This document shows positions 1-11,650 of a stretch of 64,000 nt of DNA, in pieces. Under the pieces are notes generated by a model. It searched no databases. It was not told the origin of the DNA and saw only the letters and a program-made list of their open reading frames with translations. Positions within the stretch are counted from its first letter, which is position 1. Each line of letters starts with the position of its first letter. The position numbers and the translations under genes were made by a program. The DNA is from Hesseltinella vesiculosa. Taxonomy: Eukaryota > Mucoromycota > Mucoromycetes > Mucorales > Cunninghamellaceae. The stretch is taken from contig MCGT01000038.1 of assembly GCA_002104935.1 (NCBI GenBank), forward strand, positions 1-64,000, in the 5' to 3' direction.

Positions 1-291
1 CCTTTTAACCCCTCAACAAACCATGATATTGCTCACCGCGGTACGTAAGTATCGCCAAGGTAAACTCACCTCCTCAAGAGTGGGAGAATATATCTATTCC
101 TCACCTTTTCTTAAAAAAAATGGTCAGGGCTACGAGAATGTACTGCATGTGGATCACCTCACCATGCAACTAGTCGATCACGTCAATGTCCTTTCCATGT
201 GCCCCCAGATCAGCGTAAGTGCATCTTCCTTTTGCACTTCTGGTACCCGTGCTGACTTTTCCGTCCTCTCTCTCTTTCTCTGATAGCAATC

Positions 292-3231
292 TTGGCGACA
301 ACCAGCACAGATAGAGAAACCTTGGCGGAGATAAGAAACCTGCAACAACAGGGCGACCTTCAACGCCAAGCTGCTGCAAGAAACCCACATCCACCTGAAT
401 TTTGCAACACTTGTGGCCTTCCAGGACACTCCAGAGCATCCCACCCTGCCTGTCCCATGCGAGCTATGAGCAAGCTGCAGTACATGTCGAGCCGATTACC
501 TGGAAACGAAGAGTACACCCGCGTTCGCAGTCTTGATAGCATTGTCCGAACACCGTTTCGCCATCACCTCCTGGCAACGATCAATGAAAAATCTGCTTAC
601 GTGCGCAGAACCATGACGCGACTTCAGCTGTTTTTAGTGGACTACGCCACGAACCATCCTAACCAAGTCCCTCCGTTCCTCTTCCAACAAAATGGTCTCT
701 ATGTGATATCTCAGCTAACAAGAGGTCGCATGAATAAATTCCAAGAAGCCTTGGACGAACGGATGCCAGATACCGTCTTGGAACACTGGCAGGCATATGA
801 GCAGTCCTTGCATCAGCTTGCCACGTATGACATGCCCGGCCATACACAAGAATTGACCATAGCCTGCAAGCTGCAGGCATCTTGCAATCGTAACCACGTG
901 ACGGAAAACTTCGAATCTAGAATCAAGCAATATGTGAAGTTTCGATATGCCGTTCATGGCCTGGTACGTAGGAAAAAAAAAGGCCGAGGTGGTTGGAAGG
1001 TTTGGCCAGGGACGATCTTCTAAACTCTACGATTTCATTCCATTTGTAGCTTCCTCCCTCCCAGGTCTTGGCCGCCATAAAAGATCATGTTTATGAGTGC
1101 TTCGCCCCGGAAACACGGATTCAAACTCCCGTCCCCGATACTATCCCCTCCATGTACAGGAACCAAATGGTGGTTATCTTAAATGAACTCTGGGCAATGA
1201 AACCAATTGATCTGCCTACGATTACCCAGGAAACCCTTCGAGCCGAGCCAGGTCAGCATTTGCCAATCCTTATCAGTATCTTACAGGTTTACGATCACCA
1301 TCGAGCCATCAATAGCAATAACAACAGTACCATTGCAATCCCATCATTCACTATTTTGCCGATCCCATCAAGCAAGCCACGTTTTATAGACATTACGCCC
1401 GAGAACATCCATACATTTGTTGGTGGGCATTCTGAAACAAACAACAGGGCAATGACATCATTACCCCCATTCGTGCGCAAGCTGCATCAGTATTGGACCA
1501 TTTTCCAATTTGAAAAACTCGGATACCAAACGTAAGCTTAAAAAAAAAAAAAAAAAGAGAGAGTGCATTCACCTGCGCTTTTTTTCCTTCTATTTTTAGC
1601 TTTGAGGATCTACGAGACGACTGGATCACTGGTAAAATGTTTTCTGGTGTCATGCGTTCTGACGGTGTACAGCTACACATCGTTTTCTCAAGATTACATC
1701 ATGGACCTGATATGCCTGTGATAGCCACTCCTGACCTTGCCAATGAAGATGTCAATGGTTTCACCCTTTCAGGCGTCGACCCTGGCCGTCGTGCTGTGGT
1801 GACGGTCTCTTACGGAAGAGGCAATGACCCCCACGGCATTCGATCTATGAGCTCCAAAGAGTATCGAACGGCAAGCCGAGAAATACACGAGCAGCATCAC
1901 CTTGAACATCGGAAGTCGCTACCACTGCCCCTTGCTCCTGGTCCGCCCCTCCCCTATCACACTATGGCTGAAATCGAGACTAATACGCCTATGGCCGCCA
2001 CTGCTGATCCCCTGACAATCCGCGAATCCATCCATCACAAGCTTCTATGCTCAGAGTCCGCGTTGGCATTCTACGACATCTCACATGCCCGTTCCCGCTT
2101 TGAGCTTCGAAAAGGCCAGCAGAGGGCCATTGCGATGACGGCTAACTACATCACGACTGGATCCAAAAAATACAACCGATCATGCAGAGTGAAGCGGCAC
2201 ACACGACGAAATCGCAAACAAAGGAAGCGCAAGGCACAACGACGGCGCCAAGTTCGACAGTCTCGCCTCAAGGCCGAATACGATGACATTGTGCAATGTA
2301 TTGAGCGACTGAGCGCAGCGCGAGACCAGCAGGCATATCACATGGACCAACTCCTTCGCGTGTCATTGGACGATCCAATGTCCCTTCAACCTCGGTCCCG
2401 CTCTGTCACCCAACGCCAAGCATTTGCGGTGTCACTGAATGAAGCTCTGGATATGTTCGTCAGTGGGCATGACCATGCAACAACGACGCTGACCACTGAG
2501 ATTGAAGAGCTTGAGGAACAAAAACAAGCAATCCAACGCCAATACCTGACCTCAAGTGGCCAAAGGTGAACAAAAAAATAATAGAATGCCTCACAGCAAA
2601 AGGCTCACTCTCCCTTTTTTTATCTTCTATTCTTCTAGCCGCGTACGTACCGTGAAACATCAATTCAGTGGATCTTTGGAACCCGCAAACGGCCTGCCAT
2701 TAATATCCTTTGGTTCAGCGATGGTTGGAAGAGATGGGGTCCATCTGCGTGGCCACACCGTGGGACGAACAGATCTAGTTCGTCGCCACCTTCTCGAGCG
2801 CCAGAAGAGAGCCCTCTGTCTTGTGTCGCACACGGATGAGTTCTGGACATCCCAGGTAACGTGAAAAGAAGAGAAAGGAAAACTGAGCTTGACCCAATGC
2901 CCATGTCTATGTCTAGAACTGTCACCTATGTGGTGAACAACTGTCCCCCGTACGGGGAACCGATGGGCATGTGTTTTCCTTGAAGCACTGCTCAAACTGC
3001 GTGGCCATATGGGATCGCGATGCCTGCGCTGCCTCTAATATGTTCTGGATCCTGGAAGAAACTGTACAGAATGGTGTCCGCCCACTGACTCTCACTCGCC
3101 CGCCTGCCGATCGACCTCCACGTCCGACCCTGCCATCTGAGCCTCTGTGGCGTCCATGTAAGTCAGTGTTCATATCTTTTTTTTTTTTTTTTTTTGGCTC
3201 AGTCGAATTCACCTCTTTTTTTTTATTTTAG
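292..3231 (+). CDS. Fanzor-type (eukaryotic TnpB-like) RNA-guided nuclease, 5' end uncertain
   Basis: At least five exons can be joined in frame: 292-963, 1065-1531, 1600-2565, 2639-2855 and 2917-3157, all GT-AG, giving about 854 residues. In order: a zinc-knuckle-like CX2CX4HX7C near residue 40; a RuvC-I strand SGVDPGRRAVV (Asp codon 1778-1780, about residue 440); a very basic stretch rich in Arg/Lys (2185-2280); a glycine-rich strand PLISFG (from about 2696); DEFWTSQNCHLCG and HCSNC, forming the zinc ribbon; then WDRDACAASNM (Asp codon 3019-3021), which is RuvC-III. This order matches Fanzor and TnpB proteins, which cut DNA guided by a transposon-encoded RNA. No ATG begins exon 1, so an upstream exon (perhaps around 150-230) or a start outside the window is likely. 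The last exon is ambiguous: acceptors at 3211 or 3231 give different short tails. The canonical RuvC-II Glu is not obvious; Fanzors are reported to use a rearranged Glu. Confidence 0.82.
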
Positions 3232-3235
3232 GAAT

Positions 3236-3440
3236 ATCCCTTTTTTTATCCTTGTACTGCCGTAAATAGACGGTTGCACCGTCACCTTTATTTTTCCTTT
3301 TGACGGTTGCTTGAAGTTTAATGTACAGGTAAGGCGAGAAAAAAAAAGTAGCAGTCGCTGACTTTCTTCTGCTCTTTGATATCCCCTTGCTCCGTATCTT
3401 TATTGGTAAGTTGAATTTCCATTCGCCATCGCATGCTAAA
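3236..3440 (+). ncRNA. Candidate guide (omega/fRNA-like) region 3' of the Fanzor ORF
   Basis: Immediately 3' of the Fanzor coding end lies a short hairpin at 3269-3283 (six-base arms GACGGT and ACCGTC around a three-base loop), and the word GACGGTTGC recurs at 3302-3310. Fanzor and TnpB guide RNAs are known to derive from the 3' end or 3' UTR of the nuclease gene and to extend to the transposon edge. Placing one here is inference from position and a weak fold. The transposon right edge is not recognised. Confidence 0.25.
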
Positions 3441-3533
3441 CTTACCCTTCACATTTCCATGTTTAATAGCTCTTTTTGCGACACTTCCATTCCTATCACT
3501 GCGACATTTTTTTGTAAATTATACTTCATTGGC

Positions 3534-3630
3534 GACAAGACCTAGATTGTGTTGTACTTTTCTTTATTCAAATTCCGATATATTAAAAAAAAATAAATGT
3601 CAGAGAGAGTGTCAAAAGTGTAAAGTTATC
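3534..3630 (+). repeat. DIRS left inverted terminal repeat
   Basis: This 97-bp stretch, beginning GACAAGACCTAG and ending AAAGTTATC, is repeated in inverted orientation at 7529-7625. It overlaps the leader of the gag-like ORF. Confidence 0.9.
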
Positions 3631-3675
3631 TTTTTCTTTATCGCCTTTCGGCTCATTTACCATCGATCAAGAGAG

Positions 3676-4485
3676 ATGTCTGATGATCTTATACAACAGC
3701 TCATTAATCGTATTAACTCCTTGGAGACTCGCCTGTCAACTGGACCATCCGAACACGACTTCACTACCATCCAAGAAGATGAGCATGTCACTGTGGTTCA
3801 ACCGGCCACGATTTTACGCCCTTACCCAGCACTACGAGCCGCCCTACCTCAGCTCGAACAGCCTTTCTTCCGTTCCCCACTCCCCGAGTCTGAACGGAAG
3901 CAGATCCTCAGGGGCTGTCCTCAAGTCCTTGACAGGGACTACGCAGCTCCTCCTCTTGGCGATCTGGACCTACCACCAGATGCCTTACGACTGGATAAAC
4001 AACTGCGTGAAATACAATACCGCCTCTCTGGTATCACTCGACCATTGGATGTCTTTGCTCATGATGTGGTTCGTGGCGCTCCTGGTAGCACCACCCCTGA
4101 CACCATTTTACTTCTGGTCCGCACGGTGGAAGCATTGTTGGCGGACACAGCAACCCTGGTATCTCAATACCGCATTGACAACGCGTGCAGGGCCCAAAAG
4201 CTCAAGCCCATTCAACTGGAATCAACATGGGAAGATGCTGCCCCCCAAGATTCTCAACAAACTCCCCTTCTTCCTGCCAAGAAGTTACTGGAACATGCTT
4301 CACTCCAAAAAGCCATTCGTACCCAGCTGGGACCTAAACCCAGAAAGGGAAAAGCGCGATTTAACTCGCCCCAATCAACGGTCGCACGACCAGAACCTCA
4401 ACCTATCCATCCCGACTCAGCCAAGCGGGATTTTCGGCCAACCTTCAGGCACACAAACCCAAAACCGTCGACCCCACGCTCTTAA
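3676..4485 (+). CDS. DIRS gag-like ORF
   Basis: A 269-codon frame starting at an ATG just inside the left repeat (MSDDLIQQLINRINSLETRL) and ending shortly before the RT-encoding frame. The first 30 residues look like a short coiled coil; the C-terminal part is rich in Pro, Gln and basic residues. No zinc knuckle is seen. Position and charge fit a nucleocapsid-like protein; there is no direct domain evidence. The frame is open upstream to 3433, but that part lies outside the element. Confidence 0.65.
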   Translation: MSDDLIQQLINRINSLETRLSTGPSEHDFTTIQEDEHVTVVQPATILRPYPALRAALPQLEQPFFRSPLPESERKQILRGCPQVLDRDYAAPPLGDLDLPPDALRLDKQLREIQYRLSGITRPLDVFAHDVVRGAPGSTTPDTILLLVRTVEALLADTATLVSQYRIDNACRAQKLKPIQLESTWEDAAPQDSQQTPLLPAKKLLEHASLQKAIRTQLGPKPRKGKARFNSPQSTVARPEPQPIHPDSAKRDFRPTFRHTNPKPSTPRS

Positions 4486-4493
4486 AGATACCG

Positions 4494-6503
4494 GTGGGTG
4501 GAAGATTACAACACTTTTCTTCCGCATGGAACGCTCTCACTTCAAACCAGTGGGTGCGCAACGTCGTTACTCAAGGGTACCTCATTCCCTTAATTACCTT
4601 ACCTCCGCTACAGCCAACATCCAAAGTCTCCGTATCCACAAATCCCAAGACGTCCCCGACGACATCGCCAATAACATCTGCCCTCCAGACAGAAATAAAC
4701 ACACTCCTCACGAAGAGCGCCATTACTACCGCTACTCCGTCCCCGGGATTCGTGTCCTCCCTGTTCGTGATCCCGAAGAAATCAGGCGACCTACGGCCAG
4801 TTATCAACCTACGCAATCTCAACAGCTACGTTCAACCTACTCATTTCCGCATGGAAACGCTCAAGGAGGTATGTCGACTGATTCAACCGGGGGATTACAT
4901 GACCAGCCTCGACCTTCAGGACGCCTTCCTCCACGTCCCCATCCATCCGAACTCGCAGCACCTGCTCCGGTTTGCCTGGAAGGACCAGCAATACCAATTT
5001 CGCTCCCTGCCTTTCGGCATGTCACTCTCCCCTTTGGTATTCACCAAAATTCTCCGCCCGGTGCTCCAGTGGGCTCGATCCTTGGGGATAAGAATATCGG
5101 CCTACCTCGACGATCTGATCATCATTGCTCCGACATCACACCTGGCGCACAAACACACCCAAATGGTTCAACACAAGCTACAATCTCTAGGCTTCCTGAT
5201 CAACATGAGGAAGTCATGCCTCTCGCCGGCGCAGATAATAGAACACCTGGGTTTCAGGATCAACAGCCAGCAAATGTCCTTGACGATCCCAGGAGCCAAA
5301 CTCCGGGACATTCGACGCAAGGCATTGTATCTCTTGCGCAAGCCAGCCACCCTCCGCCTCCTGGCTTCCTTTATTGGTATGGCGCAAGCGGCGTCTCCTG
5401 CGATTCGCCCAGCCCGATTGTATCTGCAACATTTATTCCAACTCCGCACGACATTGTGGGAATCACACCATCATTGGTCTGCACCAATCACATTGTCCCA
5501 ACCTGCGAAAGAGGAATTGCGCTGGTGGATCTCTCACCTCTCTTCCTGGAACGGACAATCCTTCATAGCCGAACCACCTACGGTAGAAGCATTCACGGAC
5601 GCATCGGATCTAGGTTGGGGGGCTTGGATAGGTACCCACCACTTGTCATACCCCTGGTCGCCTCAGGAAGCACAACTCCATATCAACATGAAGGAGCTAC
5701 TCGCCGTGAAGTATTTGATCCAACTACCACAAATCCGTGGCCAAGCGGTACACCTACACTGCGACAATACGACGGCAATTGCCTACATCAACCACTGGGG
5801 CGGGACACACTCAACACAACTACGCGATTTAGCCATCACGATTTGGAAACAGTGTTTGGCGGACAACACGCGTCTTCACCTTACATTCATACCTTCCGCA
5901 TTGAACCCAGCCGACAGCCCTTCTCGCCTGGACCTAACGAAGAATTCCGAATGGTCGATCTCTCCGGTGAGCTTTCGCAAACTAGATCACCGATGGGGCC
6001 CCCACGACGTAGACGCCTTTGCTTCCAGCAGGAACCATCACCTACCCCATTACTTGACCTGGCGATACGACCCATCAGCCCAGGGCACAGACGCCATGAC
6101 GATCCCATGGACAGCTTGGCATCGGCCTTATCTGTGTCCCCCATGGAACTTACTTCTTCCAGTCCTCCAACGTCTCCACGACTCTCGCCAACCAGCGACC
6201 ATTGTGGCTCCCCTCTGGACGAGTGCGATTTGGTGGCCCCTCCTTATGAGAATGACGACCCGACGCCGCCCCATCCTTATTCCGTGCCAACATATCGTCA
6301 ACGATCCGGTAAGCGACGTCCCTCCCTTGATGCCTTGGAGGATTCTCGCCTTCGACGTAAACGGCAACACCTCGAGGCACAAGGACTGGACAGCGCTTCT
6401 ATCGACGTCATCATCAGAGGCGAAAGCACCCAAGGAAAAACTAACTACAAGTACTTCCAAGACGCATTTATCAAGTGGTCCTCAACTGTCAACCCGCCGG
6501 TGA
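4494..6503 (+). CDS. DIRS reverse transcriptase / RNase H polyprotein
   Basis: The frame encodes a retroelement RT: LFVIPKKSGDLRPVINLRNLN (fingers, near 4765-4827), SLDLQDAFLHVPIHP, LPFGMSLSPLVF and the catalytic YLDD box near 5103-5114. An RNase H domain follows (EAFTDASDLGWGAWIG near 5587; HCDNTTAIAYIN). Beyond it, a DVDAFAS...PPW region near 6010-6150 resembles the methyltransferase-like segment common in DIRS elements. There is no ATG at the beginning of the open frame, so translation presumably starts by frameshift or at a non-AUG codon; in DIRS elements this ORF usually overlaps its neighbours. The frame is intact to its stop at 6503. Confidence 0.85.
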   Translation: MGGRLQHFSSAWNALTSNQWVRNVVTQGYLIPLITLPPLQPTSKVSVSTNPKTSPTTSPITSALQTEINTLLTKSAITTATPSPGFVSSLFVIPKKSGDLRPVINLRNLNSYVQPTHFRMETLKEVCRLIQPGDYMTSLDLQDAFLHVPIHPNSQHLLRFAWKDQQYQFRSLPFGMSLSPLVFTKILRPVLQWARSLGIRISAYLDDLIIIAPTSHLAHKHTQMVQHKLQSLGFLINMRKSCLSPAQIIEHLGFRINSQQMSLTIPGAKLRDIRRKALYLLRKPATLRLLASFIGMAQAASPAIRPARLYLQHLFQLRTTLWESHHHWSAPITLSQPAKEELRWWISHLSSWNGQSFIAEPPTVEAFTDASDLGWGAWIGTHHLSYPWSPQEAQLHINMKELLAVKYLIQLPQIRGQAVHLHCDNTTAIAYINHWGGTHSTQLRDLAITIWKQCLADNTRLHLTFIPSALNPADSPSRLDLTKNSEWSISPVSFRKLDHRWGPHDVDAFASSRNHHLPHYLTWRYDPSAQGTDAMTIPWTAWHRPYLCPPWNLLLPVLQRLHDSRQPATIVAPLWTSAIWWPLLMRMTTRRRPILIPCQHIVNDPVSDVPPLMPWRILAFDVNGNTSRHKDWTALLSTSSSEAKAPKEKLTTSTSKTHLSSGPQLSTRR

Positions 6504-7371
6504 ACCCTTACTCCCCTTCCCCTGCGGACATCATGTCCTTTATTTCCCGCCAGCGATCAACACGCCCTTGGCAACCACCGACATGCGCCACCGCAAAATT
6601 CGCCATCCTAGCACTTATTCCAGACAAAGCCCACCGCCAGAGGATTATGTCCGACGCAACATTCACGGAGTACTTCCTCGCACTGCGAAAAACGCACATT
6701 CGGGTTGCACCCTACAGCCGTTTCGATATCACCCCTGTCTTGGACAGCATCCGTACGGATCACGACAACCCCCAGCTCTCGTTACGGGTTCTGACCGCGA
6801 AGGTGTGTTTCTTACTCGGCATCACGGGATTCTTACGAGCCGCCGATATCAACTCCATCGACAGGGATGACTCGTACATCCATGGTGTCACCGGCTACCT
6901 TCACCTGTCAATCATCAACCCGAAGGAACGCCGTCAGGGTTTCTCGATCACGAAGGAAATTACGATCGCCCCTTCGCCCAGGACCCTATGCTTTGCCCGG
7001 TGCGTGCTTATAACACCTACTGCGAGCGCACACCAGCTCCATGTCAACAACCTTTCCCGGACTTCGACAACAAACCCAAGCCTTTCTTCACCCCACTGAT
7101 CCGAAACTTGGGCAACCTTGCCTTGACGGTCTCCCCTGACTCCATCCGACGCCACATACGCCACTTCCTTGATTTGATCCCTCGTCCAGCCCACGTCAAA
7201 CGCCCAAAGGCACGGGCACTGGGATCCACCCTTGCCGCCATCAGGGGAGTGGCTATTGACGATATCTTGGTTCAAGGGAACTGGACCTCCCGCAACGTCT
7301 TCCATGACCATTACCGCTTGTCCTCTGCCCACTCCTCCGACATTACCTCGACAGTGCTCCGCCAGGAATAA
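6107..7371 (+). pseudogene. DIRS tyrosine recombinase, frameshifted
   Basis: A frame overlapping the end of the RT ORF carries a lambda-integrase-like core-binding part and the first catalytic Arg box (GITGFLRAADIN near 6820-6850). It then loses homology, and the remainder continues in another frame from about 6985: CPVRAYNTYCERT, later GVAIDDILVQGNW and FHDHYRLS with the presumed catalytic Tyr (near 7300). The break lies around 6975-7000. The second box reads RPKARALGSTLAA; it has an Arg at the expected place, but the usual His three residues earlier appears to be Pro. The ATG at 6107 is only the first in frame. Either this copy is dead or it uses an unannotated shift. Confidence 0.75.
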
Positions 7372-7399
7372 CACTTCATCGATGGTATTTCTTGCAACA

Positions 7400-7497
7400 C
7401 ACAATCTAGGTCTTGTCGCCAATGAAGTATAATTCTCTTTTAATCCGAATAAAATGACGGATTCACAGAATTATACGAGTAGACAAGACCTAGATTG
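7400..7497. repeat. DIRS internal complementary region
   Basis: Positions 7400-7434 are the reverse complement of the element's left tip (3517-3551). Positions 7432-7497 are the reverse complement of its right tip (about 7609-7675). The two parts meet at the AAT shared by both ends. In DIRS elements this region templates completion of the ends and joins them in a circle. Confidence 0.88.
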
Positions 7498-7528
7498 GCC
7501 CTCCCCTCCCTTTCCCTTCTTTATATTT

Positions 7529-7625
7529 GATAACTTTACACTTTTGACACTCTCTCTGACATTTATTTTTTTTTAATATATCGGAATTTGAATAAAGAAA
7601 AGTACAACACAATCTAGGTCTTGTC
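7529..7625 (-). repeat. DIRS right inverted terminal repeat
   Basis: Reverse complement of 3534-3630. It is followed by a unique extension (7626-7675) whose complement is found in the internal complementary region, as in DIRS-1. Confidence 0.9.
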
Positions 7626-7774
7626 TACTCGTATAATTCTGTGAATCCGTCATTTTATTCGGATTAAAAGAGAATAAAGTGTATATGACATGCGGACCTA
7701 CGCGGATGATTTATTTTCGGGAAAAAGTGGGTAAACAAAGATGAGCTGCAGGATGAAAAAAAAAATGTGGATGC

Positions 7775-9557
<1,783 letters not shown>

Positions 9558-9843
9558 GGCGACGTTGATTATAAAAGAAAGGAAAAAAAAAAAAAAAAAA
9601 AAAAAGAGCAAGACCCAAGCGCGAAAGAGCCAAAAGTTTTTTTTCTGTGTGGTGTGACTGAAAAAAAAACTCAGCTTCTGGGCTTTTTTTAATGCGGCCA
9701 GCTGCACTTTCTTTTTTTTTTTCTTCTTCTTCCTCCCACTTTCAGGTAATGAATGATCCATCCATCCATCCATCCGAAACTCACCGTTCCATCTTCTCCA
9801 TTGATGTAGTTCTTCTTTAAAAGTCCTCGAACAGTAACCAGTC

Positions 9844-10874
9844 ATGTCGAAGCGAGAAGCCAAAGAACAATACTTCCTCCGTTTGAGAGAATACTTGGAT
9901 ACCTACAAGTCCATCTTCATTGTCAACGTCGACAATGTGTCCTCCAACCAAATGCACCAAATCCGTCACTCTCTTCGTGGCGAAGGTGTTGTCTTGATGG
10001 GTAAGAACACCATGGTTCGTCGTGCCTTGAAGACCTTTGTTGCCGACCGTCCCGAATTCGAACGTTTGATGCCTTTTGTCAAGGGTAACATCGGTTTCGT
10101 CTTCACCAACTGTGACCTCAAGGACATTCGTGAAAAGATCTTGTAAGTCCCCTCCCTCTTCCTCTAATTTTGCTCACAATTGCCTTGACAGGTCCAACCG
10201 TGTTGCTGCTCCTGCCCGTGCTGGTGCTCTTGCTCCCGGTGATGTCACCGTGCCTGCCGGTAACACTGGTATGGAACCCGGTAAGACCTCTTTCTTCCAA
10301 GCTTTGGGTATCCCCACCAAGATTTCTCGTGGTACCATTGAAATCGTGTCCGATGTCAAGTTGGTGACTGCTGGTGAAAAGGTCGGTGCTTCTGAAGCCA
10401 CCTTGTTGAACATGTTGAACATCTCTCCCTTCACCTACGGTATGGCTGTTGTCCAAGTCTATGACGACGGTACCACCTTTGGTGCTGATGTCTTGGACAT
10501 CACCGAAGAACAATTGACCGAAAACTTCTTGGCTGCTGTCCGCCAAGTCGCCTCCATCTCCTTGGCTGTCGGTTACCCCACTTTGGCCTCTGCCCCCCAC
10601 ACCTTCATCAACGGTTACAAGAACTTGTTGGCCATCTCTGCTGCTTCCGACTACACCTTTGCTGGTTCTGAAAAGCTCAAGGAATTCCTCGAAAACCCTG
10701 AAGCCTTCGCCGTTGCTGCCCCCGTTGCTGTCGCCGCTGAAGTTGCCGCCGAAGCTGCTCCTGAAGAAGAAGAAGAAGAATCCGACGACGTAAGCTAATC
10801 ACCTCTATTTTCGTACCTGCCTTGCTCACCTCTCTGTTTCTTTGTAGGACATGGGTTTGGGTATGTTTGACTAA
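9844..10874 (+). CDS. RPP0: 60S acidic ribosomal protein P0 (uL10)
   Basis: Three exons: start ATG at 9844; an intron begins at 10144 (GTAAGT) and ends with ACAG at about 10191; a second intron separates the acidic stretch from the last exon encoding the end of the tail. The N-terminal uL10 domain ([31 protein letters not shown]) is followed by the P-protein spine-binding region, an Ala-rich hinge, a Glu run, and the conserved ending [12 protein letters not shown] shared by stalk proteins. P0 anchors P1/P2 dimers on the large subunit and supports factor-dependent GTPase activation. Strong use of CAAG/CC-ending codons, unlike its neighbours, fits high expression. Confidence 0.96.
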
Positions 10875-11099
10875 ACACCTTGCTTTGTTCCCTGTATTCA
10901 TTCCATCATAAATGACGACACTATAAACAAAGTTCGACACGTTCAAACCTCCTTTGCACGGACGTAATAGTGGGGGTTGTTCATCTAGGCTTGACACTGG
11001 AGCGGGCTGTCTTTTTCATCGTGACCCGACCGACAGCAAGGATGCTGTGGGAAGCATTCGTTTTCAAAGTTGCCCTGTTAGAAAAAAAAAAAAGTGTAA

Positions 11100-11475
11100 A
11101 GGTGCGGAGGCTGAATAATATCCCAGCTCTTTTCTTTTACTTGGAAAAAAAAAACCCCCAATGCTACTCAGAACCTGTGAATGATGGGAATGATCTCAAA
11201 TTTTGCACAAGTGCGTAAACGCTTGAACCATGATGGAACTGAAAAAAACAGGTGGATTGGTCCAGGTCACCCAGCCAACTTTTGATCACCTTCGATTTGA
11301 CACCTCCGATTCCCCCGCTAAAAAAAATGAAAAATCGGCCATTTTCATAGGGAACCTCCCAGGCGATCTGAATGAAAATCACAGTGCGAAATTGGCCCAA
11401 GTCGGTTCACCCCAAATTTTGCATACAAGTACAAAATGATGGGCAATGACTATGATTCAAATCACAACTCTCTCA
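11100..11475 (+). repeat. Dispersed repeat, copy A
   Basis: About 290 bp from 11158 align with the reverse complement of 22117-22430. Shared blocks include ATGATCTCAAATTTTGCACA, CAGCCAACTTTTGATCA, GACACCTCC and CCGCTAAAAAAAATGAAAA, and the similarity extends weakly to both sides (GCGGAGGCTGAA near 11104). A short open frame (11230-11439) is conserved with copy B as PTFDxxRFDTSxSPAKKNE. No transposase, terminal inverted repeat or target duplication is visible. It could be a non-autonomous element or a relic of a coding repeat. Confidence 0.7.
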
Positions 11476-11533
11476 GAGAACTGGAATGTTCGCTGCCCCG
11501 TGCCCTGCTTGCACCGGCAGGAATCAAAGGCTG

Positions 11534-11650
11534 CTATGCGGAGGCTGAACGTGGCAAATGCTGCACAGCACTTTTGAATCATCGGATTGGTCAAGGTCGC
11601 CCAGCCAACTTTTCTGATCTCCCAGCACTCGTAGCCGCAACCTTCCAATT
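11534..11650 (+). repeat. Dispersed repeat, partial copy
   Basis: Downstream of copy A the words TGCGGAGGCTGAA and GATTGGTCAAGGTCGCCCAG followed by CCAACTTTT recur in the same order as in copy A, but the interior and the 3' half are missing. Confidence 0.5.

Larger units (their letters stand above)
3517..7675 (+). mobile_element. DIRS-type tyrosine-recombinase retrotransposon
   Basis: The element has all DIRS hallmarks: a gag-like ORF, RT plus RNase H, and a tyrosine recombinase in overlapping frames, with no DDE integrase and no protease. The left repeat 3534-3630 is the reverse complement of 7529-7625 (97 bp). An internal complementary region at 7400-7497 is complementary to the extreme left end (from about 3517) and to the right extension ending near 7675, so it spans what would be the junction of a circular intermediate. 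The edges share AAT, and no target-site duplication is expected because the recombinase integrates without one. Near identity of the repeats suggests a fairly young copy, yet the recombinase reading frame is broken. It sits between the Fanzor tail and the 3' end of RVB1. Confidence 0.9.

Noticed and set aside
3683..6100. Very long open frame (over 1,100 codons) across the DIRS element
   Set aside because: Up to about 6100 it is the out-of-frame shadow of the gag-like and RT frames; only the last part carries recombinase motifs.
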